Below, piece by piece: positions 48,342 to 56,131 of a stretch of DNA of 64,000 nt. Location of the stretch: contig NZ_CP119794.1 of NCBI RefSeq assembly GCF_029338315.1, forward strand, positions 2,294,001-2,358,000, in the 5' to 3' direction. Source of the stretch: Haloarcula regularis (GTDB lineage Archaea > Halobacteriota > Halobacteria > Halobacteriales > Haloarculaceae). A program made the translations under genes and the position numbers. The notes beneath the pieces are model-generated. The model saw nothing but the letters and a program-made list of their open reading frames with translations, ran no database searches and had not been told where the DNA came from. Positions within the stretch are counted from its first letter, which is position 1; each line of letters opens with the position of its first letter.

Positions 48342-49484
48342 ATGACACACCGACTGGTCCACGTCGGCCTGGGTGGGCAGGGAACCCACTGGGTCGAGGA
48401 CGTCCTCCCGCCGAACGTCGAGGCCGGCCGCATCGAGGTGGCCGCCGCCGTCGACACCGACCCCGACCGACTCGAACGCGCCGAGGAGCACCTCGGTCTC
48501 CCGCCGTCGCGCTGTTACACCGACCTCGATACCGCCCTCACCGAGCGCGACGCCGACTTCGTCACGGTCGTCACCCCGCCGGGCGCCCACGAGGTCGTCG
48601 TCGACACCGCGCTCGAGCACGGCTGTGACATCCTCTCGGAGAAACCCATCGCCGACACCCTCGAGGCGTCGGTCCGCATCGCCCGGAAGGTCGCCGACGC
48701 CGACGCGAAGATGGGCATCACGATGAGCCACCGCTTCGACCGCGACAAGACCACCTTCCGTCGGGCGGTCAGGGACGGCTCGGCCGGCCCCATCGACTAC
48801 CTCGCGGGCCGGTTCGCCGGCGCCGTCCGCAAGCGCGGCTACTACTCGCCGTACGTCTACGAGATGGACGACCTCCTCCTGCTCGACGGCGCGGTCCACC
48901 ACCTCGACATCCTCGCCTCGCTCGCGGACGCCCCCTGTGAGCGGGTCTACGCCGAGACGTGGACGCCCGAGTGGGCCGACTACGCCGGCCACAGCACCGG
49001 GTTCGTCACGCTGACCTTCGCCGACGACACGCGCGCGATCTACGAGGGCAGCTACGCCAACGCCACCGAGCGCAACGGCTGGGGCAACGAGATGTTCCGC
49101 GCCGAGTGTCGCGACGAGACGGTCGTGCTCGACCGCCGCGAGGTGCGCCGCTACCCCTACCGGCCCCACGACGCGAGCGACGAGGCCGACGAGGGAGCCG
49201 AGGCCACGGCCTCGGACGGCGGCGACCCGGAGGCGGCCGATGGCGACTCCGAGGACGCCGACGGCGACGGCCTCCCGGTCCCCCTCGCGGACCGAGCGAC
49301 CTGGGGCAACGCCTGGCTCGTCGAGCAGTTCTGTGACTGGCTCGACGGCGGCGAACCGATGGCGACGAACGTCCACGACAACCTCCAGTCGATGGCCATC
49401 GTCTTCGCGGCCATCGAGAGCAGTCGGCGCGGCGAACCGGTCGACGTCCAGGCACTGCTCGACGACGCCCGCGCGGACGCGTAG
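48342..49484 (+). CDS. Gfo/Idh/MocA oxidoreductase
   Basis: 380 residues. N-terminal Rossmann VHVGLGGQGTHWVEDVL and the conserved EKPIADTLEASVRI (EKP motif, near residue 100), then the C-terminal substrate domain with LLLLDGAVHHLDILASL (His of the H-D-x-x-x-x-H region). A highly acidic low-complexity insertion (DEADEGAEATASDGGDPEAA) lies at residues 290-325, which is odd for the family. Substrate, perhaps a sugar or inositol, cannot be told. Confidence 0.87.
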   Translation: MTHRLVHVGLGGQGTHWVEDVLPPNVEAGRIEVAAAVDTDPDRLERAEEHLGLPPSRCYTDLDTALTERDADFVTVVTPPGAHEVVVDTALEHGCDILSEKPIADTLEASVRIARKVADADAKMGITMSHRFDRDKTTFRRAVRDGSAGPIDYLAGRFAGAVRKRGYYSPYVYEMDDLLLLDGAVHHLDILASLADAPCERVYAETWTPEWADYAGHSTGFVTLTFADDTRAIYEGSYANATERNGWGNEMFRAECRDETVVLDRREVRRYPYRPHDASDEADEGAEATASDGGDPEAADGDSEDADGDGLPVPLADRATWGNAWLVEQFCDWLDGGEPMATNVHDNLQSMAIVFAAIESSRRGEPVDVQALLDDARADA

Positions 49485-49613
49485 GCTGCTCGCTTCTGGC
49501 TCGCATTCCGAGATTTGCTCGCGGTGCTCGGAGTCTCGCTACTCGCGGGTCGCTGTCGCTCCCCGCTCGTCGTACGAGGGCCGCTCACTCGCTGCGTTCG
49601 TTCGCGCCCCTCG

Positions 49614-50588
49614 CTACTCGTGCCCGTACACTTCAACCGGCTCGTAGGGCGCCTCGAGATACGCCACGTCCGACGCCGAGAGGTCGACCTCCAGCGCCTC
49701 CACCGCGTCCTCGAGGTGCTCGATGCTCGAGGTCCCGACGATGGGCGCGGTGACGTTGTCGTTCTGGAAGTGCCAGGCCAGCGCGATCTGGGCCATCGTC
49801 ACGCCGTAGTCGGCCGCCAGTTCCTGCACCCGCTCGTTTATCTCCTCGCTGCCCGGGCCCTCGTGGTACGGGACCTCCGCGTTCTCGGTCTCGTGGACCC
49901 CGCGGCTCGTCGTCTTGAACTCCTCGTGGGGGCGCGTCAGGTAGCCCGCACCGAGCGGACTCCACGGGAGGACGCCGACGCTCTCTTTCTCACAGAGCGG
50001 GTACATCTCGCGTTCCTCCTCGCGGTAGGTCAGGTGATAGAGGTCCTGCATCGTCTCGAAGCGGGCCAGTCCCTCGCGGTCGCTGACGTGCAGCGCCTCC
50101 TGGAACTGGTGGGCCCACATCGAGGAGGCCCCGATGTGGCGGACCTGGCCGCGGCGGACGGCGTCGTCCAGCGCCCGCAGCGTCGTCTCGATGGGCGTGT
50201 CGTAGTCCCAGCGGTGGATCTGGTAGAGGTCGACGGTATCCATCTCCAGGCGGGAAAGCGAGTTCGACAGCTCCTGCTCGATGGTCTTCCGGGAGAGCCC
50301 GCGCGCGTTCCGGTGCTCGGTCGCCCCCGGGAACCGGACCTTCGTCGCGACGACCTGCTGGTCGCGGTCGTAGTCGGCCAGCACGTCGCCGAGTATCTCC
50401 TCGCTCTCGCCCGCCGAGTAGACGTTGGCGGTGTCGAAGAAGTTGATGCCGAGGTCGATGGCCCGCTCGACGAGTTCGCGACCCTCCTCGGCGTCGAGCA
50501 TCCACTCGCGGCCGCTGCCGAAACTCATGCACCCGAGACAGATCTTGCTGACTTCGATGCCGGTCGAGCCGAGCGTCGTGTACTCCAT
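49614..50588 (-). CDS. Aldo/keto reductase
   Basis: 324 residues. AKR tetrad: Asp in FFDTANVYSAGESEEILG, Tyr in the same segment, Lys in VVATKVRFPG, and His in DLYQIHRWDYDTP. The C-terminal cofactor site is TAPIVGTSSIEHLEDAVEAL. An NADPH-dependent carbonyl reductase of unknown substrate, similar to YajO-type AKRs. It converges on the Gfo gene with 129 bases between them, and is transcribed away from the PAS kinase stop 50 bases upstream. Confidence 0.9.
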   Translation of the reverse strand: MEYTTLGSTGIEVSKICLGCMSFGSGREWMLDAEEGRELVERAIDLGINFFDTANVYSAGESEEILGDVLADYDRDQQVVATKVRFPGATEHRNARGLSRKTIEQELSNSLSRLEMDTVDLYQIHRWDYDTPIETTLRALDDAVRRGQVRHIGASSMWAHQFQEALHVSDREGLARFETMQDLYHLTYREEEREMYPLCEKESVGVLPWSPLGAGYLTRPHEEFKTTSRGVHETENAEVPYHEGPGSEEINERVQELAADYGVTMAQIALAWHFQNDNVTAPIVGTSSIEHLEDAVEALEVDLSASDVAYLEAPYEPVEVYGHE

Positions 50589-50637
50589 ACTAGCTCCCTC
50601 GACCAGTCGGACTAAATATGTCCTGCCCGCGCCTCGC

Positions 50638-52028
50638 TCACTCGGCGCGCCGTAAGGTGACGGTGACGGTATTGCCGTCCACGTCGTGCTCGTGGTCGAT
50701 CTGCCCGTTCGCGATATCCACCACCCAGTAGACGAGCCAGAGCCCGACGCCGCGGCTGTGGTCGACCGGGGTCATCTCGTGGTCGCCAAGCAGGACGCGC
50801 CGGTCCGGCGCCGGTATCGGTGGGCCGTCGTCCGAGACGGCGAGCTCGACTCGATCGCCACGCGTCCGGACGGTGACCTCGACCCTCGGGGCGTCGCCGC
50901 GACTGTGGCAGATGGCGTTCTCGACGAGTTCGGCTACCGCACACTGGAGCTCTGAAGGGGCACGGACCGTCGCGTCGGCGACGTCTACGTGGATGTCGGC
51001 CGCGGGGAACCGGTCCCGGAGGGAAGCGACGGCCACCTCGACGACGTCGCCGACGTGCGTCGTCGCCGCCCGCGGCCGCTCGGTCAGGATGTCTACGATC
51101 TCGCGCTGTTTCTCGGCCGTCTCGAGGAGTGTCTCGCCGGCCCGGCGTATCAGCGCGGTGCGCTCGGCGGCGTCGGCCTCGGAGTCTGTCTCCAGCGTCT
51201 CGACGTTGCCCAGGACGACGTTCAGCTGGTTGCGGATGTTGTGGCGCAGGAAGTTGTCGATGACGAGCAGCTGTCGCTCGCGGCGGCGCCGATGGGTGAC
51301 GTCGCGGGTGAACCCGGCGATGCGGACGACCTCCCCGTCCTGCCGTATCGGCTCGCCCTGGACCCAGACCCAGCGGTTGTAGCCGGTCGTCGGGTTGACG
51401 CGTATCTCCTGGTCGGTCGGTTCCCCGTTCGAGAGCCGCTCCATCGCTTCGCGGGCCACCGGGCGGTCGGGCGGGTAGACGCCCTCGAGGAAGCTCCGCG
51501 GGTCGCCCTCGAGTTCCTCGACGGGCCGGCCAAAGAGGTTCTCGTAGGCCGGATTACAAAACAATAGCTCCGACCAGTCGCTGTCGAACACCCACAGGAC
51601 GTCGTCTGTCGCGTCGGCGAGCTCCGCCAGTCGGTCGCGGGTCTCACGGCGCTCGCGCTCGGCCTCGACGCGGTCGGTGATGTCCCGCGAACTGACGACG
51701 TAGCCCCCGAGGTCCGAATCCGCCAGGTTCGCCATCCGACTCTCGAGCCACACCCAGTCGCCCCGCTCGCCCGATGGCGGTACGTCGCCGTGTCCGTCTC
51801 GAAGGCCACGTCGGCGCCGGTCAGCGCCGCGAACTGCTCGTGGACCGACGCCCGGTCGTCTGGGTGGACATACTCGAAGGCGTTCTCGCCGAGCAGACGT
51901 TCCGGTTCGTAGCCCAGTATGTGCTCGACGGCCCCGTTGACGTAGGTGTAGGTGCCATCCGGTTCGACGACCGCGACCTTGTCCTGCGTGTACTCGAGCA
52001 GGAGCGTCGTCGGTTCGACCCGTCGCAT
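50638..52028 (-). CDS. PAS-domain sensor histidine kinase (frameshifted near 51772)
   Basis: About 464 residues. Two PAS domains (residues ~5-130 with EYVHPDDRASVHEQF, and ~145-270 with LFGRPVEELEGDP), then an H-box (LRHNIRNQLNVVLGN, H near residue 275) and an ATPase with ELVENAICHS, SDDGPPIP and SRGVGLWLVYWVVDIANG. No membrane helices, so it is a cytosolic sensor. The break is in the first PAS near 51772, like one missing base. No response regulator is near, so it likely works with a distant partner. Confidence 0.87.
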
Positions 52029-52133
52029 CCTGCGTCGGACATGTAACTCGAGCGGCAAAGGTGCGGCGACGGGCCGGATTACCTGGCTCGCCGGACCGGT
52101 ACTGTCTTTCGACCCGCCCTCGAACCGCACCGC

Positions 52134-52511
52134 ATGGACCTCGCACACACCGCACTCTGTGTCTCGGACCTCGACCGCGCGATGGATTTTTACGGCGCGC
52201 TGGGCCTCGAGGAGACCCACCGGTTCACCCTGGACGGCGTCGAGAACGTCTACCTGGCCGACGGCGGCGAGGGCGACGGCGACATCCAGCTCCGCTACGA
52301 CCCCGACCGGACGACGCCCATCGCCCCGTCGCGGGCCGACGTCGACCACGTCGCGTTCACCGTCGACGACGTCGAGGCCGCCTACGAGCGGGCGCTCTCG
52401 GCCGGCGCCGCGCCGGTGCTCGAACCGACCGAGATCGAGGCCGCCGACGCCGAAGCCGCGTTCGTCGAGGACCCCGACGGGTACACGCTCGAGCTCTTCC
52501 GCCACGTCTGA
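52134..52511 (+). CDS. VOC/glyoxalase family protein
   Basis: 125 residues. LAHTALCVSDLDRAMDFYGA and VDHVAFTVDDVEAAYERAL with EDPDGYTLELFRHV place it in the VOC superfamily, with metal ligand His and Glu (H5, H at DHVAF, E at LELFRH). Length suits a lactoylglutathione lyase-like domain. The substrate is unknown, since haloarchaea do not use glutathione. Divergent from the PAS kinase. Confidence 0.88.
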   Translation: MDLAHTALCVSDLDRAMDFYGALGLEETHRFTLDGVENVYLADGGEGDGDIQLRYDPDRTTPIAPSRADVDHVAFTVDDVEAAYERALSAGAAPVLEPTEIEAADAEAAFVEDPDGYTLELFRHV

Positions 52512-52567
52512 GTGGGGCCGGCCCACGCGACCACAGGAACTACTCGCGCCCGGCACGTAACGTGCAC

Positions 52568-52831
52568 ATGGTCTCGTTCGGGGAGGTGTACGTCGTCGTC
52601 CTCACCGCCATGGCACTGGTGGCCCTCGCCGCGGCGCTCCCGGTACTGGTCCGTATCGTCGTCGACGGACGCGAGCGCTGGCGCGAGGGCGTGCCCGACG
52701 CGCGTGAACAGCGGTCGGGAGACGCCGACCCCAGCGACCCGGTGCCGTCGGGCGGGTGGCGCTGTGGCCACTGCGGCACGGTCAACGAGCGCGGGTTCCG
52801 GTACTGCCGGGAGTGCGTCGAGACGCTATAG
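52568..52831 (+). CDS. Membrane-anchored zinc-ribbon protein (DUF7577-like)
   Basis: 87 residues. An N-terminal helix (VYVVVLTAMALVALAAALPVLV) precedes a basic linker, then a zinc ribbon CGHCGTVNERGFRYCREC near the end, matching a family I recall as DUF7577. Function unknown. ATG at 52568. Its stop lies 57 bases before the broken ACT-type gene. Confidence 0.75.
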   Translation: MVSFGEVYVVVLTAMALVALAAALPVLVRIVVDGRERWREGVPDAREQRSGDADPSDPVPSGGWRCGHCGTVNERGFRYCRECVETL

Positions 52832-52887
52832 CCGCCCCCCTGCTCGAACCCGAGGACGTTTCTCGGCCGGGCGCGAATCCATCCCAC

Positions 52888-53025
52888 ATGGACGTCGCCG
52901 ACTCCCTCGTGGAGGCCGCCGTCACCGTCTCGGACGGACGAGCGCTACGCCGTCGTGAAAGCCGACCGGCCGGACCCGGACGCCTCCGTGGCAACCGAGC
53001 TCTGTATCTCGGACGGTGTTCCTGA
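52888..53025 (+). pseudogene. Truncated ACT-domain-like gene start at the island boundary
   Basis: The N-terminus MDVADSLVEAAVTVSD followed (after a one-base insertion near 52940) by ERYAVVKADRPDPDA matches the start of a haloarchaeal ACT-domain protein that I recall. The coding resemblance stops near 53000, and the base composition turns AT-rich. The rest of the gene was not found on the window, so the gene looks cut off by the island. The extra base and the missing tail are both inferred by comparison with remembered relatives. Confidence 0.5.
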
Positions 53026-53082
53026 CAGGGGTCGAGTAGTTGACGCAGGTGTTGTTGTACACACCGGGCAAATCCCCCAATC

Positions 53083-54297
53083 TCACTCAGTCGGTGGTTC
53101 CGTCAAATCCGCACCCGTCTTTCTCTGTCCACTGGCGCCGTCTCCGTGAGCAATATCCCGATCAGCCTTCCGGAATTCCAATATCACACGTGTTCCCCGG
53201 GGCTCGTTATCCTCAATCCAGATGTCGCCGTCGCTCAGTGACATGGTCGTTTCAGCCAAATAGAGGCCGAGTCCCTCTCCGAGACTATCCTGGCCGTGTT
53301 CCCCCCGTTCGAAGTATCCCGTTTTGTATTCATCCGAGATCCCGGGACCGTTATCCGCAATACTCACTCGTACCGCGTCTTCATCTTCCGTCACGTCGCT
53401 CCATACCCTGGGCGTGTCGGAATCGTTGTGCTTGACGGCGTTTTCGAGTAAGTTTTCGAAAACCACGCCGGTAAGCTCGTTGCCTCTGACGTACATCTCG
53501 TCGGGGACGTTCACATCAAATTCCGCTTCTGGAAAGATGCGCCTGGCAACGCTGACCTCCTCTTCCAGCACTTCAGCCAATTTGACGTTCGTAATTGGTA
53601 TCTCTCCGGCGAGTGTTGTGACCACAGATCGGATATCCTCGACGTACTCGGCCATTCGCTCGCTCCGATTTTCTATGAGCTCGATACTCCGTTGACGGTT
53701 CCGGGGACTCCCATCCTTGAGCCCCTCGACCGCTCCCAGAATGACTGTCAGCCCGTTTAGCACGTGATGGCGAAGGATGCGATTGAGAAACAGGAGCCGC
53801 TGTTCGTGTCGATTCGAGAGTTCGGCAGCCGCTTTCGCGCGCTCAACTTGTCCTGCCCGTTTTCGAACTCGCACTTGCTGCCAGCCAAATAGTAACCCAG
53901 CGACCCCACCAGTGTTGGCGGCCATGAGTAATATAAATGCGGCATCAGCAGCCGTGAGGACCTCCATGGTGACGTCAGGCGACAGCCGCGAGTCAAGCAG
54001 ATGTAATCCATAGAGTGTGAAGGCTACGCTCATTCCCAGAGATCCGCCGATTGCACCGCGCCAATAATCCGTGTCGCTAGTAAAATCCTCGTTACGCTGG
54101 TGTAGAAACCCTAACATCGCCGCTGGTATACCGATAAGGATTGATACTTCGAATAGCGACTGGAACACCGTTTCGTGAGCATGGAACAACAGATGGATCG
54201 TTCCAAGAACCAGGTGGGCAAGTATCCCCCCATAGAGGGCCTGACGACCGCCGATGAGATTTGGCACACTGAATTCTTCGAAGGGGTCTTGGGACAC
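53083..54297 (-). CDS. Low-GC membrane histidine kinase of the island
   Basis: 404 residues with GTG start. N-terminal membrane region: about four to five helices (YGGILAHLVLGTIHLLFHAH, SLFEVSILIGIPAAMLGFL, GGSLGMSVAFTLYGLHLL, ADAAFILLMAANTGGVAGLL), the last followed by a coiled linker. H-box LNRILRHHVLNGLTVILGAV and ATPase motifs FENLLENAVKHND, IADNGPGISDEYK and GEGLGLYLAETTMSL. Codon use is much less GC-rich than nearby genes. No partner regulator is visible. Confidence 0.88.
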   Translation of the reverse strand: MSQDPFEEFSVPNLIGGRQALYGGILAHLVLGTIHLLFHAHETVFQSLFEVSILIGIPAAMLGFLHQRNEDFTSDTDYWRGAIGGSLGMSVAFTLYGLHLLDSRLSPDVTMEVLTAADAAFILLMAANTGGVAGLLFGWQQVRVRKRAGQVERAKAAAELSNRHEQRLLFLNRILRHHVLNGLTVILGAVEGLKDGSPRNRQRSIELIENRSERMAEYVEDIRSVVTTLAGEIPITNVKLAEVLEEEVSVARRIFPEAEFDVNVPDEMYVRGNELTGVVFENLLENAVKHNDSDTPRVWSDVTEDEDAVRVSIADNGPGISDEYKTGYFERGEHGQDSLGEGLGLYLAETTMSLSDGDIWIEDNEPRGTRVILEFRKADRDIAHGDGASGQRKTGADLTEPPTE

Positions 54298-55153
54298 TAC
54301 GATACCACTCTTCTTTCACAACTCCGTTTCATACAGACATAGATTACGGTCTAATTTTGTTCAATTTGGACCGATGTCCGCATCGTCGGACTATCGTCCA
54401 TCCATTCTTACTGAGAGTTCCAGATACCATCTCCGCCTCCGATATGAGTGGTGACAAGATTCTCTGTATCGGTCACGCCGTTACTGACAAATACCGGTTC
54501 GCTAGGTTGGCCCTGCTACCGCGACGGCTTCGAGGAGACGAACCCGAAAGTCGGCGAGGAGGTATTACACTTCGTAGGGAGAAAGAGCGTCACGCATCTT
54601 ATCTACGGCGTTATCCTGTTTTTTGCTACCTTTCGAAGGGTACCTCATCTTACATCCGAACGGTTCACGAGTGAAAGTCGCATACCACGTGTCGTCGTCA
54701 AAGTCTCCCACTTCGTACTTTGTTCTCCTTCTTTTTTATCTCGCCGTGGTTTGTCGCGTTTGCTGCTATATTTGCCGCCCCTCGTGGATCCTTCTCCAAC
54801 AACACTTCCGAGGCCATATGACAGATCTATTTTGATACATTTTTATTGTTTCGTTCGCGGGAGTCTTGTCCTGTAATGTATCCACCTCTCGCGGTGTGTC
54901 ACACGTATGATGACTGTCGTCGGTTCCGACAAACTCCGATATTCACGCTTTTGCATTTCACATCGTGCTGACGATATCTCTCTGCATCTTACACGCCGGT
55001 ACTGAAAACATCTGGTTAGTTCGTCGAGGCCGCGCTGCATACGGGAGCGAATCTCGCGTGGTGCTCACTCGGCGAGTAGCGAGCGGAACTGGTATATTAA
55101 TAACTTTATATTTTGGGCCGGCCGAGTGTTGCGGGGCGTACCCACGAGACTGT
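54298..55153. other. AT-rich, gene-poor part of the island
   Basis: 856 bases of low GC with many stops. One open frame at 54448-54876 (+, 142 codons) reads DGFEETNPKVGEEVLHFVGR then KSVTHLIYGVILFFATFRR, which might be the remnant of a membrane protein, but its second half has no protein character. A very AT-rich block (ggtatattaataactttata) lies near 55091. I call no gene here. Confidence 0.4.
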
Positions 55154-56131
55154 TCACCACGCGACGCGTCGGCCGATGACGAAGACGACCAGCGCCACGA
55201 GGAGCGCGCCGATGAACGATTCGGTGCTCGCGAGCGCCCGCGAGATGGGGCCGACCGGCTGAATATCACCGTACCCGAGCGTCGTGAAGGTGACGACGCT
55301 GAAATAGAGGTTCTTGCTCAGGATCACGAGTCCCTCCCGGGTGAGCAACTGCGCGGGACCATCGAGGCCCGTGGTGGTGATTCCGGTCGTCTGATCTGCG
55401 GCACCTCGCGAGAGGAACGCGTAGAACAGGCCCCAGACGACGATTGCGACGACCGAGACGTAGACGACGCGCCAGAGTCGCTCGCCGTAGCCACACGACC
55501 AGTGGAGAAGCCGGTTGCCGAACCACTTGCCCGCCGCGGTGACCCGCTCTATCGGTCCCTCACCCGTCAGGGCGAGTCGCGCGTTCTTGTGCCGGCGGTG
55601 GTGCATCTCCTGGATAAAGAACTCGGCCGCCGCTTTCCGGTCGCCGACCTGGTCGGCGCCGTTTTTGGCGCCGAGATACGTATTCTCGAGTTCGCCGGGG
55701 TCCGGGTCGAGCGTCCCACCGTCGAAGTCAAACAGGTCCCCGTACTCGTCGCGCAGTTCCTCGGGATCGTCGTAGGTGATCGCTTCCTCGAGGAGTTCGA
55801 TCACCTCGTCCCCGACTCCCGACCCGTCGAGCAACTCATCGAGTAGCGAACCCGTGCGCTCGTCGTCGAGTTCCGCGGGGTCGAGGTTCGCGAGCCAGTC
55901 GGCCTTGTCGGCTCCGATGTCGGCGCCGTCGAGAACGGTGTGGATCTGCCAGCCGGCCGCCGAGAGCTCCTCCTTGTACGGGCCGAAATCGAAGCCGTCG
56001 AAGGTGGTGTTCAGGAACCTGAAATGCTCGAACAGCGTTGCAGCCTCGGTGTCGTTGAAGACGCTCAACGTGACATCGCCGATGGTCGTGTCGCTACAGT
56101 CGTAGACGACGCCCTCGCCTCCGGGGATCAT
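55154..56131 (-). CDS. Two-helix ion channel fused to an N-terminal pentapeptide-type domain
   Basis: 325 residues. The N-terminal ~70 residues (DCSDTTIGDVTLSVFNDTEA ... FRFLNTTFDGFDFGPYKEEL) resemble the end of a pentapeptide beta-helix; a helical acidic linker follows (SLLDELLDGSGVGDEVIELL). Then helix VVYVSVVAIVVWGLFYAFLS, pore loop FSVVTFTTLGYGDIQPVG with the K+-filter TLGYGD, and helix FIGALLVALVVFVIGRRV. It overlaps the upstream solenoid gene by 4 bases (ATGA), so the two are made together and probably act together as a K+ channel with sensor. Confidence 0.85.
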   Translation of the reverse strand: MIPGGEGVVYDCSDTTIGDVTLSVFNDTEAATLFEHFRFLNTTFDGFDFGPYKEELSAAGWQIHTVLDGADIGADKADWLANLDPAELDDERTGSLLDELLDGSGVGDEVIELLEEAITYDDPEELRDEYGDLFDFDGGTLDPDPGELENTYLGAKNGADQVGDRKAAAEFFIQEMHHRRHKNARLALTGEGPIERVTAAGKWFGNRLLHWSCGYGERLWRVVYVSVVAIVVWGLFYAFLSRGAADQTTGITTTGLDGPAQLLTREGLVILSKNLYFSVVTFTTLGYGDIQPVGPISRALASTESFIGALLVALVVFVIGRRVAW

